In this document: positions 17,397-26,285 of the stretch, piece after piece
How the letters are laid out: the number at the start of each line of letters is the position of its first letter
Numbering within the stretch: position 1 is the stretch's first letter
Source of the DNA: JANYHF01 sp963732765
Lineage (GTDB): Bacteria > Pseudomonadota > Alphaproteobacteria > Rhizobiales > Hyphomicrobiaceae
DNA length: 64,000 bases
Direction of reading: 5' to 3'
Assembly (NCBI GenBank): GCA_963732765.1
Contig: CAVTAS010000007.1
Location: 1-64,000, forward strand
Notes under the pieces: model-generated
Databases searched by the model: none
Told to the model about the DNA's origin: nothing
What the model saw: only the letters and a program-made list of their open reading frames with translations
Translations under genes and position numbers: made by a program

Positions 17397-18494
17397 TCAT
17401 TCCGCGGCCTCCTTGAGAGAGGAAGCAACGTGCTCCTTACGCAGCTTACGGATCAATCCCAACTCGGCCTGGAAGTCGACGTAGTGCGGCAGCTTCAGAT
17501 GCTCGACAAAGCCCGTGGCGGCGACGTTGTCGCAATGCGAGAGCACGAATTCGTCGTCCTGCGCAGGGGCGGACACCTCTTCGCCCAGTTCGCCGGCCCG
17601 CAACGCGCGATCCACCAGCGCCATCGACATGGCCTTGCGCTCGCAATGGCCGAACACCAGGCCATAGCCGCGCGTGAATTGCGGGGGCGCGGCGTCGGTG
17701 CCGGTGAACTGGTTGACGGTCTCGAACTCGGTCACGGTGATCTCGCCCAAGGGAACGGCGAAACCCAGCTCCTCGGCGAACAGTTCCACCTCCACCTCGC
17801 CCATGCGCACTTCGCCCGCGAACGGATGGTTGCGTCCAAATCCGCGCTGCGTGGAATAGGCCATGCCGAGCAGGAAGCCTTCATCGCCGCGGGCAAGGCT
17901 CTGCAGACGCAGGTCGCGGTCGGCCGGGAATTCCAATGCCTCGCGCGTCAGGTCGCCGACCGGCTTGTTGCCGGAGGCCGGTGCGTTCGCTTCGATCAGA
18001 CCCTCGTTGTTCAGCAGGGCGGTGACATGCGGGATGGACTCGGGCAGCCCCGCCGAGGCTTGCAGCGGTTCGGCGGGTTGCGATCCCGTGCGGCTCAGCA
18101 AACCATCCAGCAGTCGGTGTGTGTAATCGAAGGTTGGGCCGAGCAACTGGCCGCCAGGAAGATCCTTGTACGTTGCTGATATGCGGCGGCGGATGATCAT
18201 GGCCGTAGTGTCCATCGGCTCGGAGTAGCCAAAGCGCGGCAGCGTGGTGCGGAACGCTCGCACCAGGAAGATCGCCTCGATCATGTCGCCGCGCGCCTGC
18301 TTGATCGCCAGCGCCGCGAGATCCCGGTCATAGAGCGACCCCTCGCCCATGACGCGATCGACGGCCAGCGACAGCTGCTCGCGGATCTGGTCGGTGCCGA
18401 TTTCGGGCACGGCCGGATCGCCGCGGCGTTCGGACGCGAGCAGACGGTGTGCGTTGGCGATGGCGGCTTCGCCACCCTTTACGGCCACATACAT
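17397..18494 (-). CDS. phnI: C-P lyase core subunit PhnI
   Basis: Core-complex subunit that, with PhnG, H and L, transfers the phosphonate to the 1-position of ATP ribose with release of adenine. 365 aa, usual length. Recognised from MYVAVKGGEAAI at the N-terminus, the EAIFLVRAFRTTLPR block, RRISATYKDLPGGQLLGPTFDYT, and the C-terminal CDNVAATGFVEHLKLPHY. Starts 3 nt after the phnH stop. Confidence 0.95.
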   Translation of the reverse strand: MYVAVKGGEAAIANAHRLLASERRGDPAVPEIGTDQIREQLSLAVDRVMGEGSLYDRDLAALAIKQARGDMIEAIFLVRAFRTTLPRFGYSEPMDTTAMIIRRRISATYKDLPGGQLLGPTFDYTHRLLDGLLSRTGSQPAEPLQASAGLPESIPHVTALLNNEGLIEANAPASGNKPVGDLTREALEFPADRDLRLQSLARGDEGFLLGMAYSTQRGFGRNHPFAGEVRMGEVEVELFAEELGFAVPLGEITVTEFETVNQFTGTDAAPPQFTRGYGLVFGHCERKAMSMALVDRALRAGELGEEVSAPAQDDEFVLSHCDNVAATGFVEHLKLPHYVDFQAELGLIRKLRKEHVASSLKEAAE

Positions 18495-18497
18495 CGG

Positions 18498-19091
18498 TCA
18501 GGTCTCCGTGATGCGTGTGGTGCGCGGCAGACCGGCGATCTGGCGGCCACTGACGAGCACGATGTCGACACCAAGCGGGAAGACCGCGACGTTATCAGCC
18601 CATTGCGCGGCGAAGTCCGGGGGCAGGCCGGCAACGCCGAACGTCCGCGCACCATCAATGCCGGGGCCGGCGCAGGACCAGCCGCGATCGAGCAGTTGCG
18701 GCACTTCGACAATGAGCGTCGTCGAACGGTCGGGATACTCGTGAGACCCTTGCGCAAAGCCCGCCAATCTCGGCATCCGGCTCGCATCGGTGATCACCGC
18801 GAAGCCCGCCGCGGCCGGCGCAACCACCTGCTTGGCGCCGGTATGAAAGCGCAGATAGGCGCCAAGGTCTGGCTGCTCCCACGCCCGCTCATCCAGCCAG
18901 AAGGTGGTTTCGAAATCGGCCAAAGTGAGCAAAACGGCCGCTGCAGCGGGGCTCAAGCCCTTGGGCGGAACCACATCGCAAGCCAGCGGCAGGGCAAACG
19001 CCGGCTTCGCAAGCGCGTTCATGATGCTGCGAAACACGCCCTGGCTGTCGCGGGCGGGATCGCGGAAGGCCTTGGTGTCGGCGCTGATCAT
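18498..19091 (-). CDS. phnH: C-P lyase core subunit PhnH
   Basis: Dimerising core subunit of the C-P lyase complex, 197 aa. Family features seen are FRDPARDSQGVFRSIMNALAKP at residues 9-30, TLADFETTFWLDE, and the C-terminal FPLGVDIVLV motif. Follows phnG by 6 nt and precedes phnI by 3 nt. Role taken from the family: structural partner of PhnG-PhnI-PhnJ. Confidence 0.94.
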   Translation of the reverse strand: MISADTKAFRDPARDSQGVFRSIMNALAKPAFALPLACDVVPPKGLSPAAAAVLLTLADFETTFWLDERAWEQPDLGAYLRFHTGAKQVVAPAAAGFAVITDASRMPRLAGFAQGSHEYPDRSTTLIVEVPQLLDRGWSCAGPGIDGARTFGVAGLPPDFAAQWADNVAVFPLGVDIVLVSGRQIAGLPRTTRITET

Positions 19092-19097
19092 GATCGC

Positions 19098-19574
19098 TCA
19101 ATCCTCGCCGCGCGCGACAGTGAAGAAGTCCACGCGTGTGGCGGCCGTCTGCGCGGAGACTGTTGCCTTCTCGCGGGCGCGCCGCTCCGAAACCGGCGCA
19201 AACAGGGACTTTTCGAGCACCGTACGGTACTTCGGCACCTGCGCCAGCGCATCGACCACTGCCGCAGCCTTGGCCTTTTCCAACGAGCGGCCAAGCACAT
19301 AGCCTGCCCCCATCTCGCCAGACGGCAGCCGCACCGCCGCACGCGATACAGTCGCTTCGCCGGCGTTGAACGGCGCGCCGTCGCCACCCATACGGGCGCG
19401 CAGCATCACCAGCCCAAGCTCCGGCGCACGCACCACAGCAACCTCCGGCATGGGCTGCACGGCTGCCAGGCCCGCTGTCAATTCGGCCAGCGTGGCCTGA
19501 GCACAAATGGTCATCGCGTGCCGGCGGTCGCTGGTCTGCGCGCCGCCTGCATCGGAACTGGATGGATGAGTCAT
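19098..19574 (-). CDS. phnG: C-P lyase core subunit PhnG
   Basis: First gene of the C-P lyase operon and a core-complex subunit. 158 aa from ATG 19574, which has an excellent AAAGGAGG ribosome-binding site 5 nt upstream; the frame is open a little further but that region overlaps the ribosome-binding site. Family marks are RAPELGLVMLRARMGGDGAPFN and GEATVSRAAVRL, then GYVLGRSLEKA. It is divergent from phnC across 161 nt that should contain both promoters. Confidence 0.93.
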   Translation of the reverse strand: MTHPSSSDAGGAQTSDRRHAMTICAQATLAELTAGLAAVQPMPEVAVVRAPELGLVMLRARMGGDGAPFNAGEATVSRAAVRLPSGEMGAGYVLGRSLEKAKAAAVVDALAQVPKYRTVLEKSLFAPVSERRAREKATVSAQTAATRVDFFTVARGED

Positions 19575-19670
19575 TCTGCCTCCTTTAGGCACTCAACCTA
19601 ATGGAATTGTGACAACCCGGCACGCGATAGATTTCCGCCCAAGCGCTACCTCCACAAGCCCTCAAATCCC

Positions 19671-19687
19671 GTCACAGGGTTGTTACG
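19671..19687 (+). promoter_or_regulatory. Possible Pho box between phnG and phnC
   Basis: GTCAC at 19671 and GTTAC at 19682 form a direct repeat with 11-nt spacing, the geometry of PhoB binding sites. A lone TTGTCAC in the opposite direction lies near 19605-19615. No phnF-type repressor gene is next to the cluster, so phosphate control through PhoB is a reasonable guess. Match by eye only. Confidence 0.4.
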
Positions 19688-19735
19688 CAAGCGTGCCAAA
19701 CACCGCGCCATCCGAGGCAACTAGGCGGTGGCGTC

Positions 19736-20590
19736 TTGATAGAGTTCCGCAAAGTCCGCAAGGAATTTCCCGGCAAGGTCGCCGTCAACGATGTGAGCTT
19801 TGTCATCGGCAAGCCCACGATGCTGGGGATCGTGGGCCGTTCGGGTGCGGGCAAGTCGACCATTCTGCGCATTATCAATCGCCTGACGCCTGCGACGTCT
19901 GGTGAAGTCATTGTCGACCGCCTTGATGTGCTTAAACTGAGTGGGGCCAAGCGCCGCCGCTGGCAGCGCGATTGCGCCATGATCTTCCAGCAATTCAATC
20001 TTGTGCCGCGGCTCGATGTGCTGACCAATGTGCTGCTCGGCAAGCTCAACGAGCAGTGGCTGTTGCCGAGCCTGCTTAAATCGTTCTCGAACCGGGAGCG
20101 CGGTCTGGCCCTGATGGCGTTGGAGCGACTGGGCATCGCCGAAGTGGCATTGCAGCGCGCGGAATCGCTGTCGGGCGGCCAGCAACAACGCGTCGCCATC
20201 GCCCGCGCCCTGATGCAGCACCCAAAGATGATCCTGGCCGACGAGCCTATCGCCTCGCTCGACCCGATGAACGCGAAAATCGTGATGGACGCGCTGCGCG
20301 AGATCCATGATCGCGACGGTCTCACCGTCATCGCCAATCTGCATACGCTCGATACCGCGCGCCACTACTGCGATCGCGTGATCGGCATGCGCGACGGCGT
20401 CATCGTATTCGATGGCCTGCCGGGTGAACTCACCGAGAATGCCGCGCGCGAGATCTACGGCGCCGGCAAGGATTTTTCCGAGGCCATGACCTCGGTAAGC
20501 CTCGATGCGAGGCGCAAGGGCTCTCGTTCCGGCTCGATCGGAGGACAGACGTCACCGGCCGGCGTCGGAACGGAAGCGGTCACGAACTAA
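19736..20590 (+). CDS. phnC: Phosphonate ABC transporter ATPase PhnC
   Basis: Energises phosphonate import through PhnD-PhnE. 284 aa. Walker A GRSGAGKST at about residues 34-42, Q-loop IFQQFNLV, signature LSGGQQQR and Walker B MILADEPIASLD. The start is TTG with an AGGCGG ribosome-binding site. A C-terminal tail of about 35 residues, rich in Ser, Gly and Thr, extends beyond the usual end. First gene of the divergent phnC-D-E-E operon. Confidence 0.93.
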   Translation: MIEFRKVRKEFPGKVAVNDVSFVIGKPTMLGIVGRSGAGKSTILRIINRLTPATSGEVIVDRLDVLKLSGAKRRRWQRDCAMIFQQFNLVPRLDVLTNVLLGKLNEQWLLPSLLKSFSNRERGLALMALERLGIAEVALQRAESLSGGQQQRVAIARALMQHPKMILADEPIASLDPMNAKIVMDALREIHDRDGLTVIANLHTLDTARHYCDRVIGMRDGVIVFDGLPGELTENAAREIYGAGKDFSEAMTSVSLDARRKGSRSGSIGGQTSPAGVGTEAVTN

Positions 20591-20641
20591 CGTTCGCTGG
20601 CCGGAACTCGTGAGCAATCGAACTTTGTTAGGGGAATCCCA

Positions 20642-21562
20642 ATGAAACTTGCGAACACACTGTCCGCTCTCGCCGTACTGGCGCTCGCCGCCACGTCGGC
20701 CGCGACGCTCCCGGCCCGCGCCGAAGACATGAAGACGCTGCGCATCGGCATCCTCGGCGGCGAGAACGAAGCTGACCGTCTGCGCAACTGGAAGTGCGCA
20801 CAAGACCAGCTGGCCACGCTCACCGGCATGGAAGTCAAGCTGTTCCCGGCCGCCGACTACGATGGCGTCGTTCAGGGTCTGCTTGGTGGCACCCTCGACT
20901 ATGCCGATCTCGGCGCTTCGGCCTTTGCCAAGATCGCCCTGAAGGACCCCAAGGCCGTTGAAGTCATCGCGACGCAGCAGCAGACCGACGGTTCAACCGG
21001 CTATCACACCGTCATGATCGCCCGTAAGGACTCGGGCATCGCCAAGCTGGAAGACAGCAAGGACAAGACCCTGGCGTTTGCCGATCCCAACTCCACCTCG
21101 GGCTACCTAATTCCTCTGACGCAGCTGCCCAAGGCCATTGGCGGCGAAGTCAAGACCTTCTTCAAGTCCGCCGGCTTTGCTGGCGGTCATGAGCAGGTCG
21201 TACAGGGCGTGCTCGACAAGAAGTTCGACGTTGGCACCACCTGGGCTTCGATGGTTGGCGACGAGGCCAAGGGCTACACCTCCGGGATGCTGAACAAGAT
21301 GGTCACCAAGGGCACGCTGAACATGAAGGACATCGTCGTCCTTTGGAAGTCGGACGTGATCCCGAACGGCCCCAGCGTCGTCCGCTCGGCCCTCCCCGAT
21401 GACTTGAAGGGCAAGATCAAGGGCTACCTGATGGGCCTCAACAAGTCGGACCCGGCTTGCCTCAAGGCCGTCCAGGGCGGCGACTTCATGGGCATGGTCG
21501 ACGTCCCGGCCGGATTCTACGACGGCATCATCGCCGCTCGTAAGGCTTCGATCGGCGGCTGA
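20642..21562 (+). CDS. phnD: Phosphonate-binding periplasmic protein PhnD
   Basis: Periplasmic binding protein that delivers phosphonates to PhnE. 306 aa. A classical signal peptide (residues 1-27, ending PARA-ED) is followed by LRIGILGGENEADRLR. The ligand-binding features ADYDGVVQGL, ADLGASAFAK and DPNSTSGYLIP are the phosphate-contacting segments of the family, and GHEQVVQGVLDKKFDVG follows. GGGGA ribosome-binding site before the ATG. A strong hairpin follows the gene. Confidence 0.95.
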   Translation: MKLANTLSALAVLALAATSAATLPARAEDMKTLRIGILGGENEADRLRNWKCAQDQLATLTGMEVKLFPAADYDGVVQGLLGGTLDYADLGASAFAKIALKDPKAVEVIATQQQTDGSTGYHTVMIARKDSGIAKLEDSKDKTLAFADPNSTSGYLIPLTQLPKAIGGEVKTFFKSAGFAGGHEQVVQGVLDKKFDVGTTWASMVGDEAKGYTSGMLNKMVTKGTLNMKDIVVLWKSDVIPNGPSVVRSALPDDLKGKIKGYLMGLNKSDPACLKAVQGGDFMGMVDVPAGFYDGIIAARKASIGG

Positions 21563-21607
21563 TTGAGCTTGGAGTTCCCCGTCCCCAACGGGGTCTCCAC
21601 ACACCGG

Positions 21608-21637
21608 GACGGCGGGCGGAGCGATCTGCCCGCCGTC
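21608..21637. terminator. Stem-loop after phnD
   Basis: Perfect 10-bp stem GACGGCGGGC / GCCCGCCGTC with a 10-nt loop, not followed by a T-run. Its position between the binding-protein gene and the first permease gene suggests an mRNA-stabilising or partial-termination element that raises PhnD over PhnE. Confidence 0.6.
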
Positions 21638-21679
21638 TTGGCGTCAGGCAGTGCATTTGCCGTTGGTCAGGAGTGGAAT

Positions 21680-22663
21680 ATGTCCGTCGAATTGGCCAAC
21701 GAGGGTCTATCGCGTGACGCGGTGCTTGCCCGCATCGAAGCCGATTGGCGGCAACTGGCGCGGTCGCGCCGCAACTCGACCATACTTGGCCTGACGATCC
21801 TGTCCCTACTGGTCGTTGCCTCGCTATGGTTCGCCAATGAGACCAATTCCGGCAGCTTTTGGGATCGCTGGCCGCATGTGGCCGATTTTGTCGGCTATCT
21901 CTGGCCCGAGCCCTGGCTGCAGAACCATTGGTCCGACATCTGGCGCGCGTTGTTCGATCTGGAAACGCCCTTTGCCGACGGCACGCAGCGCACCAACTAT
22001 GCTGAGGGGCGCGTCCAAGTCTACGGCGGCTACTACGTCCCCGAGTACTTCTACCTGATGCTCGAGACCATCAACATCGCCCTGTTCTCGACGCTGATTG
22101 GTTTCGCACTCGCCTTCGGGCTGTGTTTTCTGGCCGCCGCAAATGTCACGGCCAACCGGACCTTGCGGTTCGCTACCCGCCGCGGCATGGAGTTCATGCG
22201 CGCCTTCCCCGAGATCGTGATCGCCGTGCTGTGGGCCTCGATCCTGTCGCTGGGTCCGATCCCGGCCATAATCGCCATTGCAACACATACCACCGGCGCG
22301 CTCGGCAAGCTGTTCTTCGAAGTGGTCGAGAACGCCGACGGCAAGCCAACCGAAGGCCTTTCGGCAGTCGGCGCTGGCTGGCTACAGCGCATCCGCTACG
22401 GCCTCGTGCCACAAGTGCTGCCCAATTTCCTCAGCTACGCCCTGCTGCGCTTCGAGATCAATATCCGCGAGAGCACCATCATCGGTGCCGTGGGCGGCGG
22501 TGGCATCGGTGATGAATTGCGCCTCGCCATTTCGCGCGGCTTCGGACCCAAGGCTACCGCGATGATCATACTGCTGTTTGTCACCGTCGTTATCATTGAC
22601 CGGGTCTCGGCGATGCTGCGCCGCCGCATCGTCGGCGCCACCTTCTTTGCTCATGTCGCGTGA
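21680..22663 (+). CDS. phnE: Phosphonate ABC transporter permease PhnE (first copy)
   Basis: Inner-membrane permease subunit, 327 aa. The ATG at 21680 has CAGGAG just upstream; an earlier open frame overlaps the phnD stem-loop. TM1 at about residues 33-52 is followed by a roughly 65-residue periplasmic-looking loop, then five or so helices. The cytoplasmic EAA loop is at AVGAGWLQRIRYGLVPQVLPNF. The terminal segment GIGDELRLAISRGFG is family-typical. Followed 10 nt later by a second permease. Confidence 0.92.
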   Translation: MSVELANEGLSRDAVLARIEADWRQLARSRRNSTILGLTILSLLVVASLWFANETNSGSFWDRWPHVADFVGYLWPEPWLQNHWSDIWRALFDLETPFADGTQRTNYAEGRVQVYGGYYVPEYFYLMLETINIALFSTLIGFALAFGLCFLAAANVTANRTLRFATRRGMEFMRAFPEIVIAVLWASILSLGPIPAIIAIATHTTGALGKLFFEVVENADGKPTEGLSAVGAGWLQRIRYGLVPQVLPNFLSYALLRFEINIRESTIIGAVGGGGIGDELRLAISRGFGPKATAMIILLFVTVVIIDRVSAMLRRRIVGATFFAHVA

Positions 22664-22673
22664 GGATCTGACC

Positions 22674-24020
22674 ATGGCAGCGCCCGCCGTCACCAAGGAA
22701 GACCTCGCCCGTCTGGCTTCCGACTTTCCGGCAGTGTTCACGCCGCCCCTGCGCCAGCGGCTGACACCCTGGCTCGTGGCGTTTGGCATCCTTGCCTATG
22801 CGGTCTTGAGTTTCTGGCAGTTCAATCTCGGCTCGCTATTTCAAGGGGGTGCCCGCTGGGAGCGCGCTGGACTGGAACTGTTGCAATGGGTCAGCTACGA
22901 AACTCGCCCTAGCGTCGAAATCAAGGGTGATAAGCTGGCGACGAGCTTCCATAAGTTCGATGTGCTCGGCTATGCCCCCGATCCAGACTGGATCCAGACG
23001 ACCGGCGACGGCAAGACGGAGGTCCAGTGGTGGGGCGACGCCTATCGCATGATGTTGACGCCAACTGACGCCGACATCGTGAACGGCACCGAACGGCTAC
23101 ATTTCCGCAACGGTCCGACTGGCTGGGTGCTGGATGGACCGGCGCCAGCATCGGTGAAGCTGCAAGAGGGAGGCGCCCGGATCTCGTTTGGCCTGATCGG
23201 CAATGTCGAACTCGATAAGACCAGCATCAACATCCGCAAGCGCTTTGCCGGCTGGGCCAACTTCGTCTTCGATCCCGATAGCAAGCTTTGGGGCAAATCC
23301 TGGTCCGAACTTGCTGTCCTGATGACCGCCGGCCCACGCCTCGATCCCAAGCAATCCAATCTATCGCTGGCGTTCGACAACTTCTGGAACAATGCCAATT
23401 GGCAGCATGGCGACGTCTGGATCAAACTGTTGCAGACCATCGTCATGGCCTTTGTCGGCACGCTGTTCGGGGCGATCCTGGCCTTTCCTCTTGCCTTTCT
23501 GGCGGCGGCCAACATCACCCGCATTATGCCGCTCAATCAGCTCACCAAGCGCTTTTTCGACTTCCTGCGCTGCGTCGGCCTGCTGGTCTGGGCACTGTTC
23601 TTCACCCGAGGTTTCGGCCCCGGTCCGCTCTCGGGCATCTCGGCGATCTTCGTTACCGAGGTTGGCTTGCTTGGCAAGACATACACCGAGGCGCTTGAGA
23701 ACATCGACAACAAGCAGCGCGAAGGGGTCGGTTCGGTCGGGGCCTCCGGCATGCAGGTTCAGCGCTACGGCGTGTTGCCGCAAGTGCTGCCCGTGTTCAC
23801 CTCGCAAGCGCTCTATCAGTGGGAGAGCAACACGCGCTCTGCCACAGTCATCGGTGCCATGGGGGCGGGCGGGATCGGCCTCAAGCTGATCGAGTCCATG
23901 CGCACCGGCTCCAACTGGGCCAACGTGTGCTACATGGTGATCCTGATCCTGATCGTTGTCTATGTATTCGACGGCATTTCGAGCGCGCTCCGCAAGCGTC
24001 TGATTTCAGGCGCGCAATAG
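22674..24020 (+). CDS. phnE: Phosphonate ABC transporter permease PhnE (second copy, large insertion)
   Basis: Second permease subunit, 448 aa, about 120 longer than PhnE1. TM1 (about residues 32-50) is followed by a polar segment to about residue 245 with a beta-rich pattern, presumably periplasmic. The standard permease region follows, starting WIKLLQTIVMAFVGTLFG, with its EAA loop at SVGASGMQVQRYGVLPQVLPVF. The start at 22674 has GAGG 8 nt upstream; an ATG 21 nt earlier overlaps the phnE1 stop. Two unlike PhnE subunits probably form a heterodimer. Confidence 0.88.
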   Translation: MAAPAVTKEDLARLASDFPAVFTPPLRQRLTPWLVAFGILAYAVLSFWQFNLGSLFQGGARWERAGLELLQWVSYETRPSVEIKGDKLATSFHKFDVLGYAPDPDWIQTTGDGKTEVQWWGDAYRMMLTPTDADIVNGTERLHFRNGPTGWVLDGPAPASVKLQEGGARISFGLIGNVELDKTSINIRKRFAGWANFVFDPDSKLWGKSWSELAVLMTAGPRLDPKQSNLSLAFDNFWNNANWQHGDVWIKLLQTIVMAFVGTLFGAILAFPLAFLAAANITRIMPLNQLTKRFFDFLRCVGLLVWALFFTRGFGPGPLSGISAIFVTEVGLLGKTYTEALENIDNKQREGVGSVGASGMQVQRYGVLPQVLPVFTSQALYQWESNTRSATVIGAMGAGGIGLKLIESMRTGSNWANVCYMVILILIVVYVFDGISSALRKRLISGAQ

Positions 24021-24071
24021 CCAGGCTTTCGACTCGAACTCATGACCTGATGCCAAACGAGGAGCCACGCC

Positions 24072-24974
24072 ATGTCAAAGCAAGCCTTGGTCGGCATCTC
24101 GGCGATAGCCGGCAAGCCGGATCTCAGCGATCTTAACGCCCATCTCGACGAGATCGAAGCCTTGGGCGTCAATACCATCGAGCTGCCGATTTTCGATATG
24201 GACGTAATCGTCGGCGGCAAGGTCCGCAAAGCCCAGCTCGACGTGCTGCGCGCGGCCTGCGCCAACCGCCGCGTCGGCTGGACCGTGCATGGACCGCTCG
24301 CCATCAACCTCATGGATGAGCCGTTCCGGCTGCCGCGGCACTTCGAGGTGCTGAGCGCCGCGCTGGAAGTCGCCGGAGCGTTGCGTGCAACGAACTATGT
24401 TCTGCATACGGGGCTACGGCCGATCCAATCGAGCGAAGGCATCGAAGCCGCCTATGCCCGGCAACGCGAGTGGTTGGCCAAGGCCGGAGACATCGCCGAA
24501 GTCCACGGCGTCACTATCTGCGTCGAGAACCTGTTCGACGACCATTGGGGCAAGGACCATACCGCGCGCGCCTCGCGTCTGGCGGCCGAGCTCAAGGCGG
24601 TCAACCACCCGAACGTCCGCGCCACGGTGGACTTCAGCCACGCCCATCTCGATTGCGGCTTCCATGGCCACGACGTCGTCGCCGAAGTGACGCCGCTGGC
24701 CGCGCTCGCGCCACATCTGCACATCCACGACAGTTTTGGACGGCCGGATGACATATTCATGTACACCACTGGCGAGCGCCTCGCCTATGGCCACGGCGAT
24801 CTGCACCTGCCGGTCGGCTGGGGCTCGGTGCCTTGGGACGCGCTGCTCAAAGCCTGCACGTTTCCCAAGGGGGTCGTGTTCAACATTGAACTGAACAGCC
24901 GCTATTGGCATCTCGCCAAAGAGACCGTGGCGGCCACGCGCGCCATGGCGGAGCGGTGCCGGCTGGCGGCGTAA
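24072..24974 (+). CDS. Sugar phosphate isomerase/epimerase-family TIM barrel
   Basis: 300-residue protein of the xylose isomerase-like TIM-barrel family (PF01261). Likely metal ligands sit on successive strands: Glu in CVENLFDD, Asp and His in TVDFSHAHLD, His in HLHIHDSFG, and Glu in FNIELNSRYW. An N-terminal block ELPIFDMDVIVGG is seen. It begins 51 nt downstream of phnE2 on the same strand, so it may be the last gene of the transporter operon or the first of the next unit. The substrate cannot be read from sequence; the family includes epimerases, isomerases and dehydratases. Confidence 0.78.
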   Translation: MSKQALVGISAIAGKPDLSDLNAHLDEIEALGVNTIELPIFDMDVIVGGKVRKAQLDVLRAACANRRVGWTVHGPLAINLMDEPFRLPRHFEVLSAALEVAGALRATNYVLHTGLRPIQSSEGIEAAYARQREWLAKAGDIAEVHGVTICVENLFDDHWGKDHTARASRLAAELKAVNHPNVRATVDFSHAHLDCGFHGHDVVAEVTPLAALAPHLHIHDSFGRPDDIFMYTTGERLAYGHGDLHLPVGWGSVPWDALLKACTFPKGVVFNIELNSRYWHLAKETVAATRAMAERCRLAA

Positions 24975-25052
24975 CGCTGGCATGTGAAAATCTGGCAACT
25001 TGAAGTGAACTATCGCACTATCCTCGGCGTCTGACCGCCGAGAGCAACCCGC

Positions 25053-26285
25053 ATGCCGACAAGAACAAAAGCAAAGACCAATGGGCCTGCCCGGCGGCAT
25101 CGCCGCCGGCTGCGCGTGCTGGGGACCGATATCTCGTTGCTCGAGTCCGTCCGTCTGCGCGCGGAAGCCGACCTGGGGTTTGCCCTCGACTTCGAGGTGC
25201 TGGATTTCCCCAACTGCCAGCGCAAGGCTGCCCTGCATCCCGAATCCTACGACGTCTACGATCAGTGCTTCCACAATCTCTCGATCGTTTGGTTCTGGGG
25301 CGCGCTGCAACCCATCGACACCACCTGGATCAAGGGCTGGGACAAAGTCAGCGATCTCACCAAGCGTGGCGGCCTCAACAGCTATGCCCGGCGCGGCTAT
25401 GGCGATGCGCCTGCAGACAAACTTTATGTGCAGCCCGGCCATTCGCTCGGCCCCGAACCGTCGCGCCACATCGCCATGTTGCCGACGGTGCACAACTTCG
25501 ACTCCTTCGGCTACGACACGCGCATCTTTGGCGATGTCGGCTCGGGCCGTGAGAGCTGGGCGCTGATGTTTGATACGCGCGCCAAGGGTCGCCTGGCGCT
25601 GGTCGACGAGCCGGCCATCGGCCTCTTCGATGCAGCCCTGGCGGCCGAGGCTTGCGGGGCGCTGCAATTTGCGGACATCGGCAACATGAGCGTGGCGGAA
25701 GTCGACGCCCTGTTCCGATTTCTCGACAGCCAACGCCGCGACGGTTTCTTTCGGGCCTGCTGGAGCACGGCGCAGGATGCCGGCGACCTTTTCCGCCAAC
25801 GCAAAGTCGCGATACAGAGCATGTGGTCGCCCGCCTACAACGAACTTGGGGACGAGGCGCCCTTCATCCGCGAAGCGGTGCCGGATGAGGGCTATCGGGC
25901 CTGGCACGGCGGTCTCAGCATCGCGCGCCATGTCGAGGGCGCCAAACTCACCATGGCCTATGAGTACCTGGACTGGTGGCTGTCGGGCTTTCCCGGCGCC
26001 GTCATGGCGCGGCAGGGGTATTATGTGTCGATCCCGTCGGCGGCGCGCCGAGACCTCAGCCCAGCCGAATGGGGCTACTGGTACGAAGGCCAGGAGGCCA
26101 CCAAGGATCTTGCGGGGGTCGATGGCGAGACCATCGTCGTGCGCACCGGCGCGCGGCGCAGCGGCGGAGCCTACGCCGAACGGGCCAGCTGCATCGCCTT
26201 GTGGAACACCGTAATGGACGAGCACAACTATGCCTCGCGCAACTGGGCCCGCTTCGTCAGCGACGTGAACGGACGATCCCGATGA
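25053..26285 (+). CDS. Solute-binding-protein homologue lacking a signal peptide
   Basis: 410 aa, homologous in its second half to the Tat-exported binding protein at 31886-33106: matching segments include PTVHNFDSFGYDTR, EGYRAWHGG and YLDWWLSGFPGAVMARQGYY. The N-terminus is MPTRTKAKTNGPARRHRRR, rich in basic residues but with no hydrophobic stretch. An in-frame TGA 18 nt upstream of the ATG rules out a longer secreted form. It should therefore be cytoplasmic. It overlaps the GntR regulator by 4 nt (ATGA). A role as an intracellular ligand sensor or co-effector of that regulator is my inference; a decayed paralogue is the alternative. Confidence 0.8.
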   Translation: MPTRTKAKTNGPARRHRRRLRVLGTDISLLESVRLRAEADLGFALDFEVLDFPNCQRKAALHPESYDVYDQCFHNLSIVWFWGALQPIDTTWIKGWDKVSDLTKRGGLNSYARRGYGDAPADKLYVQPGHSLGPEPSRHIAMLPTVHNFDSFGYDTRIFGDVGSGRESWALMFDTRAKGRLALVDEPAIGLFDAALAAEACGALQFADIGNMSVAEVDALFRFLDSQRRDGFFRACWSTAQDAGDLFRQRKVAIQSMWSPAYNELGDEAPFIREAVPDEGYRAWHGGLSIARHVEGAKLTMAYEYLDWWLSGFPGAVMARQGYYVSIPSAARRDLSPAEWGYWYEGQEATKDLAGVDGETIVVRTGARRSGGAYAERASCIALWNTVMDEHNYASRNWARFVSDVNGRSR

